Of a stretch of DNA of 64,000 nt, positions 44,046-53,167 are shown in pieces. Within the stretch, counting starts at the first letter, position 1, and each line of letters begins with the position of its first letter. The notes under the pieces are model-generated. The model saw nothing but the letters and a program-made list of their open reading frames with translations, had not been told where the DNA came from and made no database searches. Position numbers and translations under genes: made by a program. The DNA lies in assembly GCF_024649945.1 (NCBI RefSeq), contig NZ_JANKMS010000016.1:1-64000 (forward strand), given 5' to 3'. This DNA is from Flavobacterium panacis (GTDB lineage Bacteria; Bacteroidota; Bacteroidia; Flavobacteriales; Flavobacteriaceae).

Positions 44046-46832
44046 ATGAAACTACATTACCTTTTATTATTTCTTTTAAGTTGTATTATTACTGCTCCAG
44101 CTCAGGAAAGTTCACCATGGCCTAAATCAACTAATGTAAATCAGCCTTGGGCAAGATGGTGGTGGATGGGAAGTGCAGTAGATAAACCAAACTTAAAAAG
44201 AAGTTTAATTGATTTTCATAGGGTCGGAATTGGAGGTGTCGAAATCACCCCAATATATGGCGTAAAAGGCGAAGAAAACAATTTCATCGACTATCTATCT
44301 CCAAAATGGATGGAAATGCTGGATTATACCATTCATGTAGCAGACAGCCTTCACATGCAAGTTGACATGGTTTTAGGAACAGGTTGGCCTTATGGCGGAT
44401 CGCATGTGACAGTCGCAAACGCCGCAACAAAACTGATTATTGAAAAATATCAGATTAAAAAAGACGAGACTATTGATAAAAACATTACACTTCAAAACCA
44501 AAAAGAAAAAAATCCTACCGAATTATTATATGTAGTGGCTTATGGAAAAGACGGTTCTTACATCAATTTAACCGATCAGCTGAAAAAGAATCAGACGAAA
44601 ACAAAAGATAAAGGAATTGATGGGAAATCTGTAGAAATTCCAAATCAGACCGAACCAAATAAATTAAAATGGAAAGCTAAAAAGACAGATTATACCATTT
44701 ATGCTGTTTATAGTGGCAAAACTGGTCAACAAGTAAAAAGAGCGGCACCGGGCGGAAGCGGTTTTACCTTAGATCACTATTCGCAAGATGCTTTTAATGC
44801 TTATGTTGTTCCATTTAACAATGCTTTCAAAGGTCGTGAAGGAAAAATCAGAGCTATTTTTAATGATAGCTACGAAGTTTACGGAACTGATTTTACACCT
44901 AAATTCTTCGAAGAATTTCAAAAACTAAGAGGCTACGATTTAAAAAAACAATTGCCAATATTATTAAATGAAACCGATGGTGAAATTGGAAATCGCATTA
45001 GAAGTGATTATCGCCAGACCATTGGTGATTTATTATTGACTAAATTCGATAAACCTTGGACAGAATGGGCACATTCAAAAAGCTTTAAAACTAAACTTCA
45101 AGCGCATGGATCACCTGGAAATTTAATTGATTTATACGCCGCAGCCGATATTCCTGAATGTGAAACTTTTGGCTCTATGCCTTTTGATATTCCAGGTTTT
45201 AGAAGAGAAAAAGAAGACATCCGCGAAGGCGATGCGGATCCGGTTATGTTGAAATTTTCATCATCAGCAGCACATATTTCTGGGAAAAATCTCGTTTCAT
45301 CTGAGACTTTTACTTGGTTGAGAGAACATTTTAAAACGGCACTTTCACAATGTAAACCAGAAGCTGAAGATTTGATGCTGAGCGGAATCAATCATATTTT
45401 TCTTCATGGTTCAACTTATTCTCCAGATCGCGCTGTCTGGCCGGGATGGCAATTTTATGCGTCAGTCAATTTCAATGCAAATAACAGTATTTGGGAAGAT
45501 GCTCCTTCTCTATTCTCTTATATTTCAAATTGCCAATCTTTATTGCAACAAGGAAAATCTGATAATGAACTTTTGCTTTATTGGCCAATTTTTGATACTT
45601 GGGACAAATATCAAAAAGGAACCTTATTCTTTGAATTCAAAATACATTCATTGCAAGAATGGCTTCATCCGACAACTTTTTACAGTTCGACTAAAAACTT
45701 AATGAATAAAGGTTATGGCGTAGATTTTATCTCAGATAATTTTATTGCTGAAGCCAAAGTTATAAATGGAAAAATAAATCTTAACGGAACAACTTTTAAA
45801 GCATTAGTAATTCCGCCAGTGAAAAAAATGCCGCTTGCAACCATTCAAAAACTGATCGAATTACAAAAAGCGGGTGCCAAAATCATCTTTGAAGGGCTTC
45901 CAGAATCTGTTCCTGGATTTAATGATTATCAAAAGCAAGAACAAGATCTTCAAAATATTTTGACTGCAAATAGCGATTTGGTTAAGCCAACTTCGGATAT
46001 TTTCAAAACCTTAGAAAATGCTCAAATTTATCCTGAAACGCTTGTAAATACAGGTTTAAAATTCATTAGAAGAAATGTTGATGGCGAAAAAATATATTAT
46101 TTGGTAAATCATACTCCAAAAACAATTGATGAATTTATTCCGATAGAAATTGGAAATAAAGAAGTGGTGATTTTAAATCCGTTAACTAGAGAATTTAGAA
46201 ATGCAATTGTAAAAAAAGAAGCAAATAGAACTTTGGTTAAAATTAAAATTGCACCAGGAGAATCTTATTTTCTAAAAACAGAAAATACGGCTTCACAAAA
46301 AAAATGGAATTATTACGAACCAATTGCTGAAGCCGTACCATTAAAAGGAAACTGGAAAATCAATTTTGACAAAGGCGGACCAGAATTGCCACCAAGCGCA
46401 ACAGTTTCAACTTTAGAATCTTGGACAAAATTAAGCCCAGAAGCCGAAGCTTTTTCAGGTTCAGCGACATATACTTTACAATTTGAAAATCCAAATAAAA
46501 AAATTGAACATTGGAGTTTAAACCTAGGAGATGTTCGCGAAAGCGCAAAAGTTTGGCTAAATGATGAATTTATAGGTACAGCGTGGTCTGTTCCTTATCA
46601 ATTAAATATCGAAAAATTAAAATCTGGAAAAAATACATTAAAAATTCAAGTAACCAATCTTTCTGCAAACCGCATTCGCAATAAAGAATTAAAAGGCGAA
46701 GAATGGAAGATTTTTTATGAAATCAATATGGTCGATAAAGATTATAAAAAATTTGATGCAACAAAATGGGCTCCAATGCCTTCGGGACTTTTAGGACCAA
46801 TAACACTTACACCATTAAAACAGCAAAACTAA
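44046..46832 (+). CDS. Alpha-L-rhamnosidase, glycoside hydrolase family 106
   Basis: The 928-residue exported enzyme has a signal peptide at 1-20 (ITAPAQ) and the GH106 opening NQPWARWWWMGSAVDKPNL (about 32-50), then GIGGVEITPIYGVKGEE and MVLGTGWPYGGSH in the barrel. A C-terminal jelly roll, about 770-900, carries LNLGDVRESAKVWLND. Family members cut terminal alpha-L-rhamnose from rhamnogalacturonan oligosaccharides. The rhamnose released would enter the RhaT-RhaM-RhaD route in this locus. I cannot place the catalytic glutamates with certainty. It is first in a four-gene rightward unit with 22 bp or less, or overlap, between genes. Confidence 0.9.
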   Translation: MKLHYLLLFLLSCIITAPAQESSPWPKSTNVNQPWARWWWMGSAVDKPNLKRSLIDFHRVGIGGVEITPIYGVKGEENNFIDYLSPKWMEMLDYTIHVADSLHMQVDMVLGTGWPYGGSHVTVANAATKLIIEKYQIKKDETIDKNITLQNQKEKNPTELLYVVAYGKDGSYINLTDQLKKNQTKTKDKGIDGKSVEIPNQTEPNKLKWKAKKTDYTIYAVYSGKTGQQVKRAAPGGSGFTLDHYSQDAFNAYVVPFNNAFKGREGKIRAIFNDSYEVYGTDFTPKFFEEFQKLRGYDLKKQLPILLNETDGEIGNRIRSDYRQTIGDLLLTKFDKPWTEWAHSKSFKTKLQAHGSPGNLIDLYAAADIPECETFGSMPFDIPGFRREKEDIREGDADPVMLKFSSSAAHISGKNLVSSETFTWLREHFKTALSQCKPEAEDLMLSGINHIFLHGSTYSPDRAVWPGWQFYASVNFNANNSIWEDAPSLFSYISNCQSLLQQGKSDNELLLYWPIFDTWDKYQKGTLFFEFKIHSLQEWLHPTTFYSSTKNLMNKGYGVDFISDNFIAEAKVINGKINLNGTTFKALVIPPVKKMPLATIQKLIELQKAGAKIIFEGLPESVPGFNDYQKQEQDLQNILTANSDLVKPTSDIFKTLENAQIYPETLVNTGLKFIRRNVDGEKIYYLVNHTPKTIDEFIPIEIGNKEVVILNPLTREFRNAIVKKEANRTLVKIKIAPGESYFLKTENTASQKKWNYYEPIAEAVPLKGNWKINFDKGGPELPPSATVSTLESWTKLSPEAEAFSGSATYTLQFENPNKKIEHWSLNLGDVRESAKVWLNDEFIGTAWSVPYQLNIEKLKSGKNTLKIQVTNLSANRIRNKELKGEEWKIFYEINMVDKDYKKFDATKWAPMPSGLLGPITLTPLKQQN

Positions 46833-46854
46833 CTATTAACTAAGAATACAAAAA

Positions 46855-47979
46855 ATGAAAAAATTATCCTTATTCTTCTCAATATGCTTTTTGTACACCT
46901 GTACAATCAGCGCGCAACAGCCATTTGACAAAAAATTAGTTCTAAAACAAATGATTTTAGCCAATGATTATTTCATGCAAAAATGGCCAGAAACAGGTAA
47001 AACGATCATCACTAATAAAGAACGTCCAAGTAACATTTGGACACGTGGAGTTTATTATGAAGGATTAATGGCGTTACATGAAATTTTCCCAAAAGAGGCG
47101 TATTACGATTATGCTATGTCTTGGTCAGAATTTCATAAATGGGGATTCAACGGAGGAAATACAACTCGTAACGCCGATAATTACTGTGCTGCTCAAACTT
47201 ATATTGACTTGTATAATTTAGAACCAGATTCTAAAAAACTAAAAAATACAAAAGCAAATATCAATATGCTTTTAAACACTCCTCAATTGGATGATTGGTC
47301 TTGGATTGATGCTATACAAATGGGAATGCCGGTTTTTGCGAAAATGGGAGTTTTAGAAAAAGACAATCGTTACTTTGAAAAAATGTATGAAATGTACATG
47401 TATTCAAGAAACAAACATGGTGATAATGGACTTTTCAATCCAAAAGATGGTTTATGGTGGCGTGATGCCGATTTTGATCCGCCGTACAAAGAACCAAATG
47501 GAAAAAACTGCTACTGGAGCCGTGGAAATGGTTGGGTTATTGGCGCATTGGCAAAAGTGCTGACTATTATTCCTGAAAACGCACCACACAGAGATCAATA
47601 TATTAAAGATTTAAAAGCAATGGCGGCAGCTTTAGTTCCAATTCAAAGACCTGACGGATTCTGGAATGTAAGTTTACATGATCCTACAAATTTCGGCGAA
47701 AAAGAAACTTCTGGAACTGCTTTGTTCGTTTACGGAATGGCTTACGGAATCAACAGTGGTATTTTGAAAAAAGAAACGTATTTGCCTGTTGTTCAAAAAG
47801 CTTGGAATGCCATGACAACTGAAAGTTTACACACAAATGGATTTTTAGGATTTTTACAATCAACTGGAAAAGAACCTAAAGACGGTCAGCCGTTATCATA
47901 TGATAAAATTCCTGATTTTGAAGATTATGGTTTAGGCTGTTTCTTACTAGCTGGTTCAGAAATTTATAAAATGAAATAA
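46855..47979 (+). CDS. Unsaturated rhamnogalacturonyl hydrolase, GH105 (copy 2)
   Basis: The 374 residues include a signal peptide to about 20 (TCTISAQQ) and an (alpha/alpha)6 barrel of standard GH105 length. The likely catalytic aspartate is Asp152 in DDWSWIDAIQMG; family motifs are IWTRGVYYEGLMAL, YWSRGNGWVIGALAKVL and RPDGFWNVSLHDP. It removes the unsaturated galacturonate left by the PL11 lyase. Its stop codon overlaps the next ATG by one base (TAATG), a sign of translational coupling to the GH2 gene. Confidence 0.92.
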   Translation: MKKLSLFFSICFLYTCTISAQQPFDKKLVLKQMILANDYFMQKWPETGKTIITNKERPSNIWTRGVYYEGLMALHEIFPKEAYYDYAMSWSEFHKWGFNGGNTTRNADNYCAAQTYIDLYNLEPDSKKLKNTKANINMLLNTPQLDDWSWIDAIQMGMPVFAKMGVLEKDNRYFEKMYEMYMYSRNKHGDNGLFNPKDGLWWRDADFDPPYKEPNGKNCYWSRGNGWVIGALAKVLTIIPENAPHRDQYIKDLKAMAAALVPIQRPDGFWNVSLHDPTNFGEKETSGTALFVYGMAYGINSGILKKETYLPVVQKAWNAMTTESLHTNGFLGFLQSTGKEPKDGQPLSYDKIPDFEDYGLGCFLLAGSEIYKMK

Positions 47980-50945
47980 TGAAAAATACACTCTTATTTC
48001 TTGTTTTAATTCTTTTTAAAACCACGATATTTTCTCAGGAATTTAAGAGAGAAAAATACAATTTCAATTCCGATTGGAAACTAAAAACAGGAGACTCTCA
48101 AAATGCAGAGTCTCTTAGTTTTAATGATAATTCGTGGAAAAAAATCACACTCCCTCACGCTTACAATCAAGAAGAAGCTTTCGAAAAAGACATTGAACAT
48201 CTCACAACCGGAATTGTTTGGTATCGAAAAAAATTCAAGCTTCCCAAAGGAATTAAAAACAAAAAAATATTCCTAGAATTTGAAGGCATTCGCCAAGCCG
48301 GAACCATTTATATCAACGGACAAAAAGTTGGACTGCATGAAAATGGCGTCATGGCTTTTGGTTTTGATATTTCAAATTTAATCAAACCTTTTCCACAAGA
48401 AAATATTGTCGCATTAAGAATCGACAACGACTGGAAATACAAGGAACAATCCACAGGAGCATCGTATCAATGGAATAACATTAATTTCAATGCCAATTAC
48501 GGCGGAATCCCAAAAAATGTTTTTCTACATATTACCAATAAATTATATCAGACACTTCCACTCTATTCCAATCTAAAGACGACTGGAGTTTATATTTATC
48601 CTTCAAAAATTAATATTCAAGAAGAAAGCGCAGTAATAAACGCTGAAACCGAAATTCGCAATGAATTTGATGTTGCAAAAACTATTGAATATAATGTGAT
48701 TATTGAAGATTTAGAAGGCAAAAAAGTGACTTCTTTTTCTGGAGAAAAGACGACAATTGCGCCAAATGAAACCAAAATACTAAAAGCGAATTCTCTAGTA
48801 AACAATCTTCATTTTTGGAGTTGGGGTTACGGTTACTTATACACGGTAAAAACCATTTTAAAAGTTGATGGAAAAGTTGTGGATGAAGTTGCAACCAAAA
48901 CTGGTTTTAGAAAAACAGCTTTCGCCGAAGGGCAATTTTGGTTGAATGACAGAGTTTTGCAGGTAAAAGGTTATGCGCAAAGAACCAGCAACGAATGGCC
49001 AGCAATTGGAATGTCGGTTCCAGCTTGGTTGAGCGATTTCAGTAATAAATTAATTGTCGAAGGAAATGGGAATTTAGTTCGATGGATGCACGTTACTCCT
49101 TGGAAACAAGATATTGAATCTTGCGATCGAGTTGGTTTGTTACAAGCTATGCCAGCCGGTGATGCAGAAAAAGACGCACAAGGCGACACTTGGAAACAAC
49201 GTGTAAACCTGATGCGTGATGCCATTATTTACAACAGAAATAATCCGAGTATTATTTTTTATGAAAGCGGCAACGAATCCATCAGCGAAGCGCACATGCA
49301 CGAAATGAAAAGCCTTAGAGATACTTATGATCCTTTTGGCGGGCGTGCAATCGGTTCCCGTGAAATGTTAGACAGCCAAGAAGCCGAATATGGTGGAGAA
49401 ATGCTTTACATCAATAAAAGTGCGCGAAAACCTTTGTGGGCAACCGAATATTCGAGAGATGAAGGAATGCGAAAATACTGGGATGAATTCTCTCCTCCTT
49501 TTCATAAAGAAGGCGACGGCCCTTTGTATCGCGGAAATCCAGCTTCCGATTACAATCATAATCAGGATCACCATGCAATTGAAAATGTGATTCGTTGGTA
49601 TGATTATTACAGAGAAAGACCTGGAACTGGAAAACGAGTAAATTCTGGTGGCGTAAATATTATTTTTTCGGATTCTAATACACATCATCGTGGTGAATCA
49701 AATTACAGAACTAGTGGCGAAGTTGATGCTATGCGTATTCCAAAAGACGGTTATTGGGCGCATCAAGTGATGTGGGACGGCTGGGTTGATGTTGAAAAAC
49801 ATCGTACACACATTATGGGACATTGGAACTATGCTGACAATGTTGTAAAGAATATTTATGTCGTTTCTACAGCGTCAAAAGTCGAACTTTTTGTCAACGG
49901 AATTTCACAAGGTTTTGGAAAACGAAGCAGTGAATTTTTATTTACTTTTGAAAATATTGCCTTTAAATCAGGCACAATTAAAGCAATTGGTTATGATAGA
50001 AATGGGACTATTTTAAGTCAAGATAAAAAAATAACCGTTGACGAACCTTCTCAAATCAAACTGAAATTAATCACACAACCACAAGGAATGTTAGCTGATG
50101 GTGCTGATACTGCTTTAATTGAAGTTGAAGTTTTGGATAAAAATGGGAATCGCTGTCCAATCAGTAATAATATGATTTCGTTTACTACAAATGGTCCTCT
50201 TACTTGGTTGGGTGGAATTGCTCAAGGTCCAAAAAATTATATTCTTTCTAAAGAAATTCCAGTTGAAAATGGTGTGAATAGAGTTATGATTCAATCTTTG
50301 GCGAAAGCCGGAAAAATTACGATTTCAGCTCAATCTAACGGATTAAAATCGGCTGAACTTTCATTTGAGACTAAAACCGTAAATACAATAAATGGTCTTT
50401 CAGAAGAACTTCCAGGCAATAATCTGCCTTCGAATTTAGAACGAGGGCCAACTCCAAAAACACCTTCTTATAGACAAAAAAGGATTCCGGTAAATATTTT
50501 GAATGCCGTTTCTCCTTCAAACAATAATGATACGTACAAAAGTTATGACGATAACGAATTAACCGAATGGCGAAATGACGGAAATATCAATACAGGTTCG
50601 ATAACCTACACGCTTTCAAAACCATCAATTGTTAATGAAGTTGTTGCTAAATTTACAGGCTGGAGAAGCAAAATCTATCCAATCAGAATTTTAGCAGACG
50701 GAAAAGAAGTTTTTAAAGGAAATACAACTCAGAGTTTAGGTTATGTTACGATTCCGTTGGAACCTGTTTTGGCAGAAAAAATCACTATTGAATTAATTGG
50801 CGCTAACAAAGAAAAAGACGTATTTTCGAAAATTGTTGAAGTAGATCCAACAAAAGAGTTAGATTTATACAAAGATAAAACATCAGTTGATGCGGCTGGT
50901 CAATTACGCATTGTTGAAATAGAATTTTATGAAAAAATCAAATAA
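47979..50945 (+). CDS. Glycoside hydrolase family 2 enzyme with extra C-terminal domains
   Basis: The 988-residue exported enzyme has a signal peptide to about 19 (TTIFSQ), a jelly roll with FEGIRQAGTIYINGQKVGLH, an immunoglobulin-like domain and a TIM barrel. The acid/base is near Glu433 (FYESGNESISEAH) and the nucleophile near Glu490 (PLWATEYSRDEG). A DUF4982/Big-like region (about 600-790) follows, and then a discoidin-like domain (about 830-985). Beta-galactosidase or a related exo-activity is likely. It differs strongly from the GH2 at 11333, which has a small-chain-type C-terminus. It overlaps the next gene by 17 bp. Confidence 0.85.
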   Translation: MKNTLLFLVLILFKTTIFSQEFKREKYNFNSDWKLKTGDSQNAESLSFNDNSWKKITLPHAYNQEEAFEKDIEHLTTGIVWYRKKFKLPKGIKNKKIFLEFEGIRQAGTIYINGQKVGLHENGVMAFGFDISNLIKPFPQENIVALRIDNDWKYKEQSTGASYQWNNINFNANYGGIPKNVFLHITNKLYQTLPLYSNLKTTGVYIYPSKINIQEESAVINAETEIRNEFDVAKTIEYNVIIEDLEGKKVTSFSGEKTTIAPNETKILKANSLVNNLHFWSWGYGYLYTVKTILKVDGKVVDEVATKTGFRKTAFAEGQFWLNDRVLQVKGYAQRTSNEWPAIGMSVPAWLSDFSNKLIVEGNGNLVRWMHVTPWKQDIESCDRVGLLQAMPAGDAEKDAQGDTWKQRVNLMRDAIIYNRNNPSIIFYESGNESISEAHMHEMKSLRDTYDPFGGRAIGSREMLDSQEAEYGGEMLYINKSARKPLWATEYSRDEGMRKYWDEFSPPFHKEGDGPLYRGNPASDYNHNQDHHAIENVIRWYDYYRERPGTGKRVNSGGVNIIFSDSNTHHRGESNYRTSGEVDAMRIPKDGYWAHQVMWDGWVDVEKHRTHIMGHWNYADNVVKNIYVVSTASKVELFVNGISQGFGKRSSEFLFTFENIAFKSGTIKAIGYDRNGTILSQDKKITVDEPSQIKLKLITQPQGMLADGADTALIEVEVLDKNGNRCPISNNMISFTTNGPLTWLGGIAQGPKNYILSKEIPVENGVNRVMIQSLAKAGKITISAQSNGLKSAELSFETKTVNTINGLSEELPGNNLPSNLERGPTPKTPSYRQKRIPVNILNAVSPSNNNDTYKSYDDNELTEWRNDGNINTGSITYTLSKPSIVNEVVAKFTGWRSKIYPIRILADGKEVFKGNTTQSLGYVTIPLEPVLAEKITIELIGANKEKDVFSKIVEVDPTKELDLYKDKTSVDAAGQLRIVEIEFYEKIK

Positions 50946-52737
50946 TTTAAATCGTTTAAAAGCCACATTGCTTTTTCTGTCTCTCTCGCTTACAATTCCG
51001 GCACTTTCGCAGAAAAAAGAAATTCCGTTATGGGATAAAATTCCAGACGAAATTGTCTCAAAAGATTATTCTGAAATAGTTGACAAAGATAAAAATGGTA
51101 TTGCCGATGGAGTTCGAAAAGTAACTTTACCAACGCTTACTGTTTATTTAGCCGATCCGCAAAAATCAAACGGAACTTCTGTTGTCATTTGTCCTGGTGG
51201 TGGTTACGGCATGTTGGCAATCAATAAAGAAGGTTTTAAAGTTGCTGAATGGTTTAATAGCTTGGGAATAAACGCTTTTGTCTTAAAGTATAGATTGCCA
51301 AGCGATTTAATTATGAAAAACAAAATTGTTGGTCCTCTCCAAGATGCTCAGGAAGCCATAAGAGTTGTTCGAAGAAATGCTGTAAAATGGAAACTGAATC
51401 CAAATAAAATTGGAATTATGGGATTCTCGGCTGGAGGACATTTGGCTTCTACGTTGTCAACGCATTACAATGATAAAGTTTATACTCCGTCAGATACGAT
51501 TAGTGCAAAACCTAATTTTTCCATTTTGATTTATCCTGTTATTTCAATGCAGGAAGGCGTTACACATCAAGGTTCAAAGGACAATTTATTAGGCAAAAAT
51601 GCCAACAATGAACTGACTGAGAAATATTCAAATGAAAAACAAATCAATGCTTCAACGCCAAAAGCATTTTTAGTTCATGCAACGGACGACAAAGCGGTTC
51701 CTGTTGAAAATAGTATTAATTATTATTTAGGCTTAAAGAAAGAAAAAGTTTCGGCAGAAATGCATTTATATGAAAATGGCGGTCACGGTTTCGGATTAGG
51801 TGTTAAAGGCACCAATGCCAATTGGCCAAAAGACTGTGAAAAATGGCTTTCTGCAAACGATTATACTTTAAAACCTGATGGTTATGTATTTACCTATTTT
51901 AAAGGGAATGGTGAAGACGGACTTCATTTGGCTTATAGCGAGGACGGTTACAAATGGACAAGTTTAAAAAACGACACTTCATTTTTAACTCCAGAAGTTG
52001 GAAAAGATAAGTTAATGCGTGATCCTTGTGTTATCAAAGGCGGAGACGGATTGTATCATATGGTTTGGACGGTAAGCTGGACAGACAAAGGCATTGGTTA
52101 TGCATCATCTAAAGATTTGATCCATTGGTCAAAACAAGAATTTATTCCAGTAATGGCGCATGAAGAAAAAGCCAGAAATACTTGGGCACCTGAAATTACT
52201 TATGACGAAAAATCAAAAACGTATATGATTTATTGGGCCTCTACAATTAATGGTAAATTTCCAGAAACAAAATCAGAAGAAGAAAAAGGATACAATCATA
52301 GAATTTATTACACGACTACTAAAGATTTTAAAAAATTCGCAAAAACAAAATTATTGTATGAACCAGGTTTTAATGTCATAGATGCTTCTATTGTAAAACA
52401 GGACCAACAATATGTTATGTATTTAAAAGATGAAACCAGAAATCCGGTTCAGAAGAATTTAAAAGTGGCTTACAGTAAAAATTTAACCGGACCTTATAGT
52501 TCAGCAAGCAAACCTATTACAGGAGATTATTGGGCAGAAGGCCCGACAGCAATAAAGATTGATGGCAACTGGATTGTTTATTTTGATAAATACACACAAA
52601 AAAAATATGGTGCTGTGAAGGAAACTTCAAAAGGCTGGGAAGATATTTCAGAACAAGTAAGTTTCCCGACTGGTACAAGACATGGTACTGTAATCAAAGT
52701 TTCGGCTGATGAAATTATGACTTTAAAAAAGGAATAG
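50929..52737 (+). CDS. Two-domain enzyme: alpha/beta-hydrolase carbohydrate esterase fused to GH43-like propeller
   Basis: The 602 residues join two catalytic modules behind one signal peptide. The N-terminal esterase (about 35-310) has the oxyanion motif CPGGGYG, nucleophile Ser167 in GFSAGG, acid Asp253 or Asp254 in HATDDKAVP and His286 in NGGHGFG. The C-terminal propeller (about 320-600) has the GH-F acids in LMRDPCVIKGGDG, NVIDASIVKQDQQYV and WAEGPTAIKIDG. It could remove an ester and then the sugar beneath it, for example on acetylated or feruloylated arabinose or galactose side chains; that is inference. It ends the GH106 unit. Confidence 0.82.
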   Translation: MKKSNNLNRLKATLLFLSLSLTIPALSQKKEIPLWDKIPDEIVSKDYSEIVDKDKNGIADGVRKVTLPTLTVYLADPQKSNGTSVVICPGGGYGMLAINKEGFKVAEWFNSLGINAFVLKYRLPSDLIMKNKIVGPLQDAQEAIRVVRRNAVKWKLNPNKIGIMGFSAGGHLASTLSTHYNDKVYTPSDTISAKPNFSILIYPVISMQEGVTHQGSKDNLLGKNANNELTEKYSNEKQINASTPKAFLVHATDDKAVPVENSINYYLGLKKEKVSAEMHLYENGGHGFGLGVKGTNANWPKDCEKWLSANDYTLKPDGYVFTYFKGNGEDGLHLAYSEDGYKWTSLKNDTSFLTPEVGKDKLMRDPCVIKGGDGLYHMVWTVSWTDKGIGYASSKDLIHWSKQEFIPVMAHEEKARNTWAPEITYDEKSKTYMIYWASTINGKFPETKSEEEKGYNHRIYYTTTKDFKKFAKTKLLYEPGFNVIDASIVKQDQQYVMYLKDETRNPVQKNLKVAYSKNLTGPYSSASKPITGDYWAEGPTAIKIDGNWIVYFDKYTQKKYGAVKETSKGWEDISEQVSFPTGTRHGTVIKVSADEIMTLKKE

Positions 52738-52781
52738 AAACAGCCAAAAATCAGACTGATTTTTACATTATAATGATTAAC

Positions 52782-52806
52782 AAAGCCCCTTACAAAAGGG
52801 GCTTTT
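52782..52806 (+). terminator. Rho-independent terminator ending the GH106 unit
   Basis: A 10-bp stem (AAAGCCCCTT with AAGGGGCTTT, loop ACAA) is followed by TTTTG and more T residues, 44 bp after the fusion gene. It marks the right end of the rhamnogalacturonan locus. Confidence 0.92.
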
Positions 52807-52983
52807 GTATTTTAAGATTTAATCGATATCAAGGATTTTTAGTTTTTCATTTTTTAAACTTAAAAAAAAGAACCTCTTAATTAAGCAATTACCAAACGTA
52901 ATTATATAACTCAAAATAAACAACATAGAATAATTTTACAATTCATTCTAAAAACAAATTCTTCAGTAATTAAATTATTTACT

Positions 52984-53115
52984 ATGAATATTCCAAATAA
53001 GAAAAACAGAATATCAAGCACCAGAACTTCTGAGAAAAAACATACTTTAAAAAGTTCCTCAAGCAGAACCAATGAAAAAACGAATAACATCTTTTCAAAA
53101 AGAAGCTCTGAATAA
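52984..53115 (+). CDS. Possible 43-residue basic, serine-rich small protein
   Basis: ATG at 52984 opens a 43-codon frame ending at TAA 53113-53115. The product begins MNIPNKKNRISSTRT and ends IFSKRSSE; it is rich in Ser, Lys, Arg, Asn and Thr and has no hydrophobic stretch. It lies 52 bp before the dehydrogenase gene on the same strand. I recognise no family. It may be a real small protein, a leader peptide or chance. The rest of the 430-bp gap (52738-53167) holds only the terminator and A/T-rich sequence. Confidence 0.3.
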   Translation: MNIPNKKNRISSTRTSEKKHTLKSSSSRTNEKTNNIFSKRSSE

Positions 53116-53167
53116 TTAACTGCAAGAATACTCCGAAGTAATTTATGACACCTTAATAAATCGAGAT

